A DNA stretch of 64,000 nt, from positions 2,749,501 to 2,813,500 of the forward strand of contig NC_084671.1 of assembly GCF_028389875.1 (NCBI RefSeq). The letters are read 5' to 3'. Made by a program: the position numbers and the translations under genes. Of this stretch, positions 26,778 through 37,134 are shown piece after piece. The first letter of the stretch is position 1; the number at the start of each line of letters is the position of its first letter. The notes under the pieces are model-generated. The model saw nothing but the letters and a program-made list of their open reading frames with translations, searched no databases and was not told the DNA's origin. This DNA comes from Rhea pennata (lineage: Eukaryota; Chordata; Aves; Rheiformes; Rheidae).

Positions 26778-26784
26778 TATAAAA
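26778..26784 (+). promoter_or_regulatory. IL12A: TATA box of IL12A
   Basis: TATAAAA lies 51 bases before the ATG, flanked by GC-rich DNA. Initiation would be expected near 26,808, giving a 5' leader of about 25-30 nt. Confidence 0.75.
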
Positions 26785-26834
26785 GGCGGCGGCCGCGGCG
26801 CCGGCAGCACCTCGGGGCTCCCCTCGGCAGCACC

Positions 26835-27020
26835 ATGGCGAAGCGCGGCGGCAGCGGCCGCCCGGGCGGGCTGTGGGCGCTGTGCCTGGCGCTGTGCCTG
26901 GCGCTGGCGCTGGCGCTGCCGCCGCCCGCCCGCCCGCGGCCCGCCCGCCGCCTCCCGGAGTGCGGGCTCCGCTCGCGGGCGCTGCTGGCGGCGCTCGGCG
27001 CCTCCCTGCGCCAGCTCCAG
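26835..27020 (+). CDS. IL12A: IL12A coding exon 1 (signal peptide)
   Basis: 62 codons, ending ...RQLQ at CAG|GCGAGC. The exon is extremely GC-rich and encodes a hydrophobic repeat of [13 protein letters not shown] followed by a Pro/Arg-rich cleavage region and the start of helix A. No codon in this whole open frame begins with GT, so a GT donor in the required phase 0 is impossible; the GC donor is the best boundary. Confidence 0.85.
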
Positions 27021-28535
27021 GCGAGCAGGCGCCGGGGGGCTGCTCCTGCGGGGTGGTGCCGGGGCGCTCGCTGTGGCCTCATTTTGCTCTGTTTTGCTAA
27101 AATTCTTTAACCTCCCTTCGCTGTGTTTTGCTAAAAATCTTCGCTGCCGCTTTAGTGCAAGGGATCCGCCGAAGGAAACTGCTGTTCCCGCGCTCGCAGC
27201 GGGGCCGTGAGCGCCGCTGGCGTCCGTGCAGGCGCTAGCTGCTGCTTTTGCTCCCCCCCCCTCCGCCTTTTCTAAGAAACGCTTCGCAGCCGCGGCGGGG
27301 TGAAGGTCTGCGTGGAAACGGCGCCGAGGAGCCGCAGCTTGGACCTAACCCGTTCCCTTTTCCTTCTTAATGCAGGCGTTTAACACACTAGGATTTGACT
27401 GCACCCTTGAAGAGCTTGATCTTGAAGATATCACTAAGAACCAGATCAACACGATAAAAGCTTGTACATCTGAGGATTCAGGGGTATAAAAAAAAATTTT
27501 CAGCATCATATTTATATGGAACAGCCATATAATTCATCACACTTCCACCAATGATCATGTATCATTTCTTCTTTGGTTTGCAGACTGGAAACTGTCCAGT
27601 GCTGGAAAGATCTACTTTTAATACGGTAAATGCATTTATATCCCTGAAGAACCGCTTGTTTGGATGGCTGTACGTTCATGAAGCCTTTAGCAACGTATTT
27701 GAGCATTTCTAAATAATTCTGACATTTACAGAGTAAATGCCTGCAAGGTATCTATGAAGACCTGAAGGCCTATAGGGCAGAGCTGAAGAATTTCAGTGAT
27801 CAAAATGTGTTGACAACCATAGATGAGATGATGAAAGTAGGTATTTCTGTCTTCTCTTTTCCTTTGTAATTTCTGTTTTAAAGCAGAGATGTTTATCCAA
27901 CGTGTTCTATTCTGCAGTTAGTCAAATAATGAACTCTGAAGTGTGATTATTTAAAAACTTGTCTCAGCTTTTTTTCCTTAAGATCCTAGTAGTAAGTACT
28001 TGATTCTTACGAATTATGATGCATCTCATTTGATATTTTTGTCTTGCTGATATGATCAACACATCAATATTCAAATTTACAACTTTTAGGAGTCTTCATT
28101 CTTTCAAACTGCTCAACCCTTGTGAGGAGATGCTGGATTTTCTGCAAATTTCTATAGAGTTTCAGAAAAAAAAAATCAGAAAAAAGAGTAAAAGCATACG
28201 TAGCTCCATTTCTTTTCCAAATACCGAAATACATTGTCCTGGCATACTGAATATGAAATAGGGCACACTGAACTTCGGTAAATATTATTAGTGAGATCAG
28301 GGAATAGAGGTGACATTTTTGATTTGGTTACTTTTTGATTACACTTTCTAACACGCTTGCCTCTCCTCAGGCTCTGAGGAACAGCAGCACGAGCGTGCTG
28401 CAGCCATCGTCGAACACAGGATCGACTTTTAAAGACAGAATGAGACTATGCAGCGTTCTTCATGCTTTCCGAATCCGCACTGTGACCATAAACAGGATGA
28501 TGAACTACTTGACTTCTCTGGAAAGCTCGCTGTAA
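26835..28535 (+). CDS. IL12A: Interleukin-12 subunit alpha (p35), five coding exons
   Basis: IL12A encodes the four-helix-bundle subunit p35. It pairs with p40 (IL12B) to form secreted IL-12, which drives Th1 and NK-cell interferon-gamma production; it also pairs with EBI3 in IL-35. Coding exons are 26,835-27,020, 27,376-27,483, 27,584-27,625, 27,732-27,836 and 28,371-28,535, all in phase 0, giving 201 residues (mature human p35 is slightly longer). Residues 1-28 form a Leu/Ala-rich signal peptide. Diagnostic blocks are [15 protein letters not shown] (exon 2), [16 protein letters not shown] (exon 4) and [18 protein letters not shown] (exon 5), the last matching the p35 C-terminal helix. Sequons occur at N132 (NFS) and N151 (NSS). 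The start has a good context (CACCATGG). Intron 1 seems to use a GC donor. The ORF is intact. Confidence 0.95.
27376..27483 (+). CDS. IL12A: IL12A coding exon 2
   Basis: 36 codons after the acceptor CTTAATGCAG, up to GGG|GTATAA. Carries [15 protein letters not shown] and the Cys of KACTSED. Confidence 0.9.
27584..27625 (+). CDS. IL12A: IL12A coding exon 3
   Basis: 14 codons ([14 protein letters not shown]) between GGTTTGCAG and ACG|GTAAAT. Matches the Cys-containing loop of p35. Confidence 0.88.
27732..27836 (+). CDS. IL12A: IL12A coding exon 4
   Basis: 35 codons from [12 protein letters not shown] to TTIDEMMK, flanked by CATTTACAG and AAA|GTAGGT. Corresponds to the central helix with the conserved IYEDLK block. 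Confidence 0.92.
28371..28535 (+). CDS. IL12A: IL12A coding exon 5 and stop
   Basis: 54 codons plus TAA after CTCTCCTCAG. Ends with [18 protein letters not shown] and a short LTSLESSL tail; this is the most conserved part of p35. Confidence 0.93.
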   Translation, partial: ALRNSSTSVLQPSSNTGSTFKDRMRLCSVLHAFRIRTVTINRMMNYLTSLESSL

Positions 28536-28950
28536 GCACTAAGCTCTTACTCAAATTTATACCTAAAGTGTTCTGAGTGGTTTGGCGTGCTGGAAGAAGA
28601 AAACATAGTAGGGTTAATATTTTGCAACATATTTGGGGACTTTTTAAGAAATTAAGCACACAGTATTTTACAGAATTTCTTACAAATTGAATCATGTTTT
28701 AGTGAACTACGGTCAAAGCCTTTTAAGCTGTTACATTCAACTTTGAAATTATAGAAAATAAGCTATGTTTTACAAAAATGTTCTCAAACATGGTCTCAAA
28801 CACTCAACTGTGTTTTTTCTTAGTTTTATTTATTCAATCTTCTGTTTTAACTTATATGAACTTATTTATGCTAGTCCTGTTTTATATTTGTAATGATATT
28901 CCTTATTCATTTTTATTGCCTAATAAAATTTAAAGTATTTATTAAAACTT
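28536..28950 (+). promoter_or_regulatory. IL12A: IL12A 3' untranslated region with AU-rich elements and poly(A) signal
   Basis: ATTTA motifs occur at about 28,826-28,834, 28,864 and 28,938, which is typical of unstable cytokine mRNAs. AATAAA is at 28,922-28,927. Cleavage is expected about 15-25 bases later. Confidence 0.7.
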
Positions 28951-31900
28951 TGATTTTGCTTTCCTTCTTATTCATGCTATAACACAAATCAACATGACCA
29001 TACTTTTAAAATACTTCTAATATTGCTTGCATGCAAGCAATGTACTGTGGTAACACTCAGGTCTGGTATTAATAAAAAAACCTTATTTTCTTCTTAGTTA
29101 CATCAGATGTGGTTTGGGGGATTTTCTGTCATAGTGGGCCGTAAAGATAACCTGCTCAATTTCCTTCTTGTTTATAGCAAATTTCATTCTGTTATACAGT
29201 TCATGGGTGAAATCCTGCCCTCACGGAAATCAATGGCTAAGCTGTTCTGTTTCAGCGGAGCGAGGATTTTACACATGGCTTTTAAGGTCACCGAGGATAA
29301 CTGTGTCATTATTTTCCAAATTCCTCCCTACAATGCTTAAGCAAGTCTAAAAAGAGCGGGGGCGGAAGAAGGAATCCACTCTACAAAATCTGTCTGACGG
29401 CCTCTAAGCAATGAATTTTGCCACTATCTGTTTTGCCCAGCCAGCTGCCGTGTTATTTCCGCTTCCCACTCATAGTTCGCTTTAGCGATCTTTTTCTTCA
29501 GCTCTGTTCCCTTGCTCGCTCTCTGCCCTTTTGACTCCCCAGGAGCTGCGCTGCCACCGTCACTAGGCCCTTGCGTCTCTCCCGCAACACCCTTCCTCCA
29601 GGCTCACCTCTTCTGCTGGCCGCGGATTTTTGAAAGCAAAGGCTTTCAAAGAAAGCAAATCAATTATGTTCAAATTACATTAGAAAGCAAAATCAATTTT
29701 AAAGTCTCTCAATCTTTTTTTTTGGCTTGAGCCACGCCAGAATTACGAGTTGAATTTGACTTAGGGTGTTTGTTTGTTAAAGAAAAGTCGCAACTTACCT
29801 CTGCTTTCGGAAGCCTGGCTCCTGTTCCCCCTGGTGAGCCAGAAGCACGCGTGAAACAGCCATCCCGATCCCACCTTTGGGCACAGCCCGGGCAGGGAAA
29901 GGCTCGCTTCGCTCTTGCGAACCCATTGAAGTTGCATGTTCAGCAAAAATGGGTTTTTTAAGCATTTAGCAAGTTTCTGATAAATCACCGCGGTGTGTAC
30001 GTGAACGGTGGTATTTGCAGCGCGGGAACGTTGGCTGGCGTGCGGGCTGCGCAAGGGCAGGCATACTGCAACCGCAACGCGGCAGCCCCGTTCCAAGTAC
30101 CAAGCCACCACTACAAAAGAAAAACTTTAATAGTGTTTACAATGTGCAAGGTGATACCTGAGTAATACCTGGGTTAAATAACTGTCTTGATAAAACCCAT
30201 TTCTAACCATTCTCCCCTTTTCTTTAATGGGACTTGCACAGCCTGAAACAGACGCCAGAGGGTAAGTGTCAAAACATTAGTTTGTTTTGTGAAAAATATC
30301 AAAGTTTTTGCTGAGTTATGGTTGCAAATTACTCTATTATGAATTACACAAGAAAAGCTTCATGTTGAATCCCTTCTTTCTTACTAGTTAAACAAAAAAC
30401 CCACACTTTTGGAAGAGTCTAAAGACCTAAAGAGTCAGGTCCTTACCATCTTTGTAATGAAGCTCAGGCCCGCATACCTGCCTTCTAAACCCGGGGATTT
30501 GCCCCCGTGTTGCAGGGGGGCTCTCTCACGGTCGTGGATAATTTAGAAAGCAAGTAGTAAGCTTAAGAATGCAAGGCGTAATATTCTCCAAGAAAAGCAT
30601 TTTGTGTTGTAGTTTGGCATATTCTCTCAGTAGAATTGTTTACTAGCAGTAAAACAATAGTAACATTTTGGAAAATGATTGTCTCAGTGCTCTATTTCAT
30701 GAGTTAAACAGCCTTATTCCCTAGCAGGGAAAAAAGAAAGATATCTTTATTTTTATTATTACTGGCTAGGTACCGGCTGGCGTACACGTGGAATTACGGG
30801 CTCTTGGGTGTTCAATGGCATGGAAATACAACCCTCAGCCAGTCTGAAATAAAAACTGCAGCTTTACCAGCAGCCAGGGGAGGTACATGGAAACGGCCAC
30901 GGGGAAAGCCCGCCGGGAAAGGGTGCAGAAGAGCACAGCAGCGCGGCACGAGGTGACTCTCCGCTCCTCCGCGTGGGAGCCGTGGGTCCAAACCGTCCTC
31001 TGCTACCCGACGTTCGCAGGGAGAAGAATCTAATCACGCCGCCGGCGCAGAACGACCGGGCAACAGCGCTAGAATTGCCGTTTGTCAGAAAATCAAAATA
31101 AAAATCTGCAACTCTCACACAAATAGTATGAATGGTGCCTTTTTAATTCTTATTTCTCAAAGTATGCTTTTTCTTTCATAAACATACACAGAGCAAGATG
31201 AGCAAGAGCAGCACAGGTGTCTTTAAAACAAGACAATTTCCCTTCTAAGGTAGCTGCTCTCTTCTGCAAATAACATTGCTTGAAGATCTTTAAAAATTCT
31301 GTAGGACATGTATTGCCTAGAGAGTAACCACCTTTTTGTGTATTTTGACTTTCCCTAGTTTAAGCATCTAATTCTATTCAAGTTAAAATTAATCAAGTAA
31401 AAAAGTATAAAAAGATTGTAAAAAAAAATATACAACATACAAATTTATCTCACAAAAACTGTCAGACTATACAGAAAAAAAGACCTTGCTACACAAAGAA
31501 AAAAAAAACCCAAAGCTGCCCATAGCTAATATTAGTGCTACTGTGAAACTAGTCTTCAATTTGTTAGAAAACAGACCCAGAGCCCAACACAGCTTGAATG
31601 TATAGGACTATATACAGTGATTATGTAAATGAATTAACGCACAAGTTTGAGAATCTTCTCCCCTGATCTTAGGCATCTGTGAGAAATACAATATACCTCA
31701 TGATTTCAGCAATTTAGTTTTTTTTTTTAAGGTGATGAAAGCTTCTGTAAAACTTTTCTCCTTCTGTGTTTCCCTGATTCAAATAAAGCTGCTCCAAGAT
31801 AAAAATCCCATGTAGAAAAAAGGTAAACCGATTTTGCTGAGTGCTCATGTCTTTTAGGATCAGCTCCACTGAAACGAAATTCAGTGGAAGTTTTAAGTTT

Positions 31901-32960
31901 CACATTCACCGAGACTGGCACTTCTATCTTGACGAGGCAGTTGCGATGACTGGTATCTAAACAGATGAGTAATTACTCTTGAAAAAACATTCAATTCACT
32001 TACATCAGTGTAAAATTTCATACCCACATCTTTCGAAGATTTGCCTAAACTTTCCACTGATTGATTAGGGCTTGTATCTTCATAACAGAAACACACCAAA
32101 ATCCCTGGCAGACAGCTCAAAAAGTTGAACCATTTGGCTGAGGAACGTTCCTGAGTTGTCTCCTTTTAGCTGCTGCTCCACAAATTTGTCACTGAGCCAA
32201 AAAGCCTGAGGAAATGAACACACACATGCATATATATGTATTACTTCATCTCTAGAAGTCGCTGATGTCGAATAATAAATGTACAGGTATGTGTTTCTAA
32301 GGACCAGGTGAGAGGGGGAACACAAGCAATTGTTCCCTCCTTGCGAGCCAGGTTGCCTTTTGGGAGAGTTAAGAAAGAACAGAGGTTGTGTCTGCTTCAA
32401 AAACCATTATTTTTAGTTCCTGAGAAAGGTTCTCTGCAGCTGGTTGAGCTCTTGCACCGCAGAGCGCCTTTTCTACGCGCACCATCGATGGACACGAGGA
32501 GTCCCACGGACATCAGTGGGACTGCCCTCGTGCCGCAGGGAAGCGCATGGGACGAGTCTGCAGGATCGAGCCTTTAAATTGTCGGGGGACAGTGTTACTT
32601 CTGTGCTACTAAAATACAAAGAGTAAAAACACACATCTGTCTGCTTTGGGCTCCCTAATAACAATAACAAAACAAACAAGAAAACCCACAAGACTTGCTT
32701 GGGTATGTAACACTGGTTGGTTTGCAGCAGACAGTTCATGTGTCAGTTTTCTAAATGTAGTGAGTACAAAAATATTTTCCATTTTATATCAGCTTCTGAA
32801 GAGAAGTACAAAAATGCCACATGAAAGAAAACAATTATTAATTCTCCAGAGTGGACTTAACTTTAACTTGCAAGTAAAACATGTGCTACGTATTTATGCT
32901 ACGTATTTAATAAATTCTCTGATGAGAATCCTTTAAAGTACGTCTGAAACATAATGATAT
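28951..32960. other. Region between the two convergent genes
   Basis: It holds the 3' flank of IL12A and probably the 3' UTR of the minus-strand gene. On the minus strand TTTATT occurs at about 30,747-30,760, giving AATAAA signals, and TTTAAT near 32,906 gives ATTAAA shortly after the first stop of the minus-strand gene. A 20-nt exon-like segment lies on + at 30,242-30,261. Overlapping open frames on - at 31,724-32,200 are listed separately. Confidence 0.4.
31724..32200 (-). other. Possible 3' exons of the FIIND gene, unresolved
   Basis: Three mutually overlapping minus-strand open stretches lie here. One follows a good acceptor (TTCATTTCCTCAG near 32,205) and reads AFWLSDKFVEQQLKG onward to a stop near 32,080. 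One at 32,004-32,104 sits between CTGCCAG and ACTGAT|GTAAGT. One at 31,727-31,956 begins after CATCTGTTTAG and joins in phase to a possible donor at the end of the death-domain exon (GAAG|GTACCA). They cannot all be coding. I recognise no domain in any of them. Confidence 0.25.
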
Positions 32961-32962
32961 AA

Positions 32963-33267
32963 TTAAGTAAATGTAATACAAGTTTGACTGGTACCTTCTA
33001 GTACTTCAAGTACGTCGTACGACACCTTATCTTTGAGACTGTCGTAGAGACTTTGTGCCGTTCCATTGCTCTGCTCTCTGTCCCTCCACTTGCTTAACAT
33101 CAGAAATTTATGAATGTTGACTTCCTCCTCCTTCGCCTGAATCTGATGAATGTCTTTCATTTCTAGCTGAAGACACTCGATGGCAATTTCTTTCCACTCT
33201 CTGCCAAACCTCTTGGCGATCGCCATCAGTTGCTGGTCAGTCAGTAAGCTTTTCGCTTTAACGCCGT
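32963..33267 (-). CDS. FIIND-DD gene, exon 14 (death domain and first stop)
   Basis: It begins after TGTGTCGTTTCAG. Death-domain landmarks in order are LTDQQLMAIAKRFGREWKEI, the MKDIHQI helix-3 block, FLMLSKW and NGTAQSLYDSL, ending VLEVLEG. This is the canonical six-helix pattern with both conserved Trp. Read through, it adds nine residues and stops at 32,963-32,965. A possible donor at 32,994 (GAAG|GTACCA) would instead lead to further 3' exons. Confidence 0.88.
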
Positions 33268-36200
33268 CTGAAACGACACAGGACAAAAATCAGAAGCAGC
33301 ACTGCTCTTCGTGTCACACTTTTTAATTAAGGGATGCTGTTAAGCGTTGCGCGCTGCCAGGAGGCGCACAGCGAAGGCGGCCTTATTGCTCGGACAGCAG
33401 ATTTTCACTTTATTTGCCGATGCTGCGGCGGGTTACTCTCCTCGGTTTGCTATCGTACAAAACTCCCGGAGATTTCCGCATGTATCTTGTTAAGGTCATG
33501 CTGAGTGCACCTATCGTCCTAAGACTGCTGAAAAGATTGAAACCACCGTAGGTTTCAAGAAGAATAAAAAGCTAAAGTTTGGCCCCAATATGAGCAGTCC
33601 ATCAGAGAGAAAAGCGGAGCTCTGCCTGGCGAAAGCCCTCCCTCTGGTGGCAACGCACACCTACACACAAATCCCTGCTCCGTTACTTTTGCCGATATGC
33701 AAACCCATAATGGACTCAAAAAGCAAAACCATTAATGGTTTCAAAAAAATGACCAGGATTCAAATGCTATTAGGTATTTCCCCCCAAAGGAAAGCCCATG
33801 AAGAACAGGCACTGGAGGCAGAAAAAGTAAGACTGTAGTTGAAATATGGTGTAAAACTGCAAGATAAAGCTTTTCTATTATTATACTAAGGAATTAAAAT
33901 TATTTTATCCTTAATTTGCCCAAGTAACTATTAGCAAAGCTCTAAGCCTGCAGCTCTGGAAGGAGCAGGAGAATGGCTGGTAGTGTGGGCACCAGCCAGT
34001 CCCACCAGCTCTCAGGGCAGCAGTGAGCACCAGCCTGGTGCCAAGAGATCCTAGGGCACCAAGCGTCTTCTCTTGATGTCTCTGGACACCAGCATCTCCA
34101 AACATCAGGACAATAAATGGGAGCGGATTTCTTTCTTTTTATTTTTTTAATTTTTATTTCCAGAAAAATTCAGCCTCTGTTATGGCTAAGGAAATAGCCC
34201 AAATGAAAAAAAAACTTGAGACGCATAGTCAAAACCACTTTTAAAAGCTGCTATTAGTTCCCAGTCCAGGAAGACACTACCATCGTAGCTGACCCTCATA
34301 AATCCAACGCCCCCGCTGCTCCTCTGCACGTGCTTCCTGGAGGAAAGGCCATTAGCAGACACTGCTACCCCAAGGAGGGGTATGCACAAGCTGCACCTAC
34401 CACAGCAGCACTCTCTCCCCTTGCATTTGCTGGTCACATTCACGGTCGTCATTAAAAAAGTGAGTTAGTTCTGGAAGTTTAATTCACGGTATACAAGAAA
34501 AGCCTAACCTGGTATTTTAATCCACCCGTAAACACCCTACCTGCAGTACTGCTGCCCTTCCACTTTTTCTGGTAGTATTCTTCATCTTCAGAGAAGCTGT
34601 GGGTGGATTTACGTCTTTTGGTACCTGAGGAGGAAAGAACAGTTGCTGCTCCTGCTCCCACGTCACATATGTGGGACAGGGGCTAAGTATGCGCCAGAAT
34701 AAACTCCGGAGCATCTCCAAAGTGACTTACTGACTGTGCTTCTCTTCTGCTCGTTCCTGTTCTGCTCGTGATGTATCCAGTCACCTGCCAAACATTTTTT
34801 GTGGAAAGCAGAAGGTGAGGGAGTAGCTCCCGTTGCCGAGCCCCGAATCCAGCAGCTCTCCCGTGGAGAAGCCTGATGGGTCCCGGCTGGTGGCTGCGCT
34901 GAGACCTAACTGCCAGGCTCTGCAACGGCCTTCACTCCCCCCTTATCCGGCATGCCGCAACCCCTGCGCCGTGCAATCAAACCCAGTTCAGCATCCGAGC
35001 CCACGCCGCATCCAAATCACCCCCGTTTTCTGCGGGAACAAGCCAGCAGCCGAAACACGCCACGCTTACTCTCCCTTAGTTTCGCCTTCCACACGATCGC
35101 GTCGGACTCCAGTTCGACTAAGGACAAGGTAAAGTCATCCGGCTTCTCCAAATAGACCTCAATGTAACTTTTCAGCTTCAAGAGAGATCCATCCACAAAC
35201 TCAATCTCCTGCAATAAACGTAAGGAAGTTAAAAATAAGCTAACTTCAGCAGAAGCCATTGCCTGCTGGCACCGTCTGCAACGAAACTCCCACCTCCCGG
35301 AGCTTTGCCATCACCTCCAGCAGGGCCCAGCTTTCGCCCCAAGGTTTTGGGGCGCGGGAAGCTGCGACGCGCCGGGCGGCAGCCCCGCCAGGACCTTACC
35401 TCCGGAGTGATCTCAGCTTCCGGCTCGCAAACCAGGCGGTATCTCTTTCCTTTCTGCAGTAATTTTTGACAGACAGGGGGCTTGTCGATTTTAATGAATT
35501 TCTTGTTGGAATGTTTCACCGCCCTCGATATATCCTAAGATTTGAAAATACCACGTAAGGGTCGCTCGTCTCAGCACAGGAGCTGCTCACACCTGCATTC
35601 AGGCAGTGCTGGTATTCCTCGATGCTGCTTCCCTCTCTCCTACACCTTTGCGGATGGGCCACGGCGCGCCGCACCCAGCAAGCTACAGAGAGCTGCAGAC
35701 GCCCGACCCGACGCCTTGGCGAGGCGCTACAACTGCTCAAACGTCCCCTCTCGCCTTGGCCGACCGCTTCCTTCGGGATCTTCCTTCGGGAACGAGCTTT
35801 GGGGGCACCCAGCGAGGAACCCTACCTTTATGAAGGAGTCGTTGTTGGTGGCCACGTAGACGCGGAAGGAGAGGGAAGGGTGGCTGTCAACCACCTTGTA
35901 GAGGACCACGGCGCCGTGGTAGAGTAGGGGCTCCTCGGCCCGCAGCAGGGGCCCCACGGGGGACAGCGAGCTCACCAGCCACCGCACGTGCGACGGCGAG
36001 TACTCGGCCGGCGGCTCCAGCGCCGCGCCACCTCCTTTCTGGACGTGCAGCACCTTGAAGGCCGGGCGCGTGGTACCGTCTGCAAAGGCAACGGTGGCCA
36101 ACTGAAGGCATCCAGCCCCAGGGCCACTGGGCAGGGACGGGGCAGGGCAGGGCAGGGCAGCAGCGTGGCACTCACCACCCAGGCACAGCGCGTGGGGGAA

Positions 36201-37103
36201 GCTGATGGCCCTCAGCGCCGCGGCCGAGGCGCAGCCCACGTCGAAGAGCGGGCCGCCCACCGTCCAGGCGTCTCCCACCAAGGCCGCATACTTGCTCCAC
36301 GACAGCACCGAGTAGGTGACGGCCACCGCCTCGGTCACCTCGAAGATGAGGCCGGTGACGCTGCACTGGTAAGTGCCCTCGCCTTCCAGCTTCAGCCTGC
36401 AGCGGGCACAACCGGCAGAGCGAGCTGAGCCAGCGCGTGCTGAACATCCCCAAGACATGTTTTGCCAGGGATGGACAGCTTGGAGAACCTTCCCAGCCAG
36501 CAAGCGTGCAACACCTCGTCCAGATCACACAGGAAAAGTCTGTGCAAAAAACAAGGGAGGGTTTCCCCTCGGACCCCGCGGGCGCACGCCCAGCGGCTGC
36601 GAGGCGGCTCTTGCACAAAGCCTCACCTCGATAAAGGAGAGCCGTGCCCGGAGCGCGGCGCCCGGCCCGCGCAGCGGGACCACAGCACAACACCCGCTCG
36701 CGGCCGAGGCGACGCGGCACAGGAGTCCCTGGGGAGCCCAGCAGGCACCGCGTGCTGCGCCCCCACCAAAGAAGCACCGAGGAGCGTGCCTGCTGCTCAC
36801 GGCTTCGTCAACCGCAGCAAACCCCACTCGGAGCCTCCTCGGACCAGCAGCAGGGCCAGCATCGGCAGCACACACAAGCTGCTCATTTTTAACAATTTTG
36901 GGGGCGTCCTCCATCATAACCGCAAACATATTCACACTGCAAACTACTCTTCCTCCTCCTCTACCTGAAGGGAGAAGAATCTCGATGTGAACACACGTGT
37001 ATATCTATTGTATTAAAAAAAAAAAACATACAAGTACTGCTCTCCAGAAAGTCTCCTCGGGGTCACCTGCTCCTTCTGGACCTATATAAGAAGTAGGTAA
37101 AAT

Positions 37104-37134
<31 letters not shown>

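Larger units (their letters stand above)
26300..27060 (+). promoter_or_regulatory. IL12A: CpG-rich promoter and first-exon region of IL12A
   Basis: CpG density is very high from about 26,300 through the first coding exon. The region contains the 16-bp tandem repeat, a kappaB-like site, a TATA box and the start codon. A TATA box within a CpG-rich promoter suits an inducible cytokine gene. Confidence 0.75.

Noticed and set aside
33590-33838. 82-codon plus-strand frame MSSPSERKAELCLAK
   Set aside because: It lies antisense within the intron before the death-domain exon, without splice sites or recognisable domain.
35727-36503. Single 258-codon minus-strand frame as one FIIND exon
   Set aside because: It runs through two real exons and the 96-base intron between them. 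Clear donor (GGTG|GTGAGT) and acceptor (TTTGCAG) sites split it into exons 8 and 9 with a frame-preserving junction.
36798-36965. Alternative exon for the FIIND gene reading NMFAVMMEDAPKIVKNEQLV
   Set aside because: The acceptor CTTCAG fits exon 6 in phase, but its donor (GCC|GTGAGC) leaves phase 0, which exon 8 cannot use, and the peptide does not resemble the start of a FIIND.
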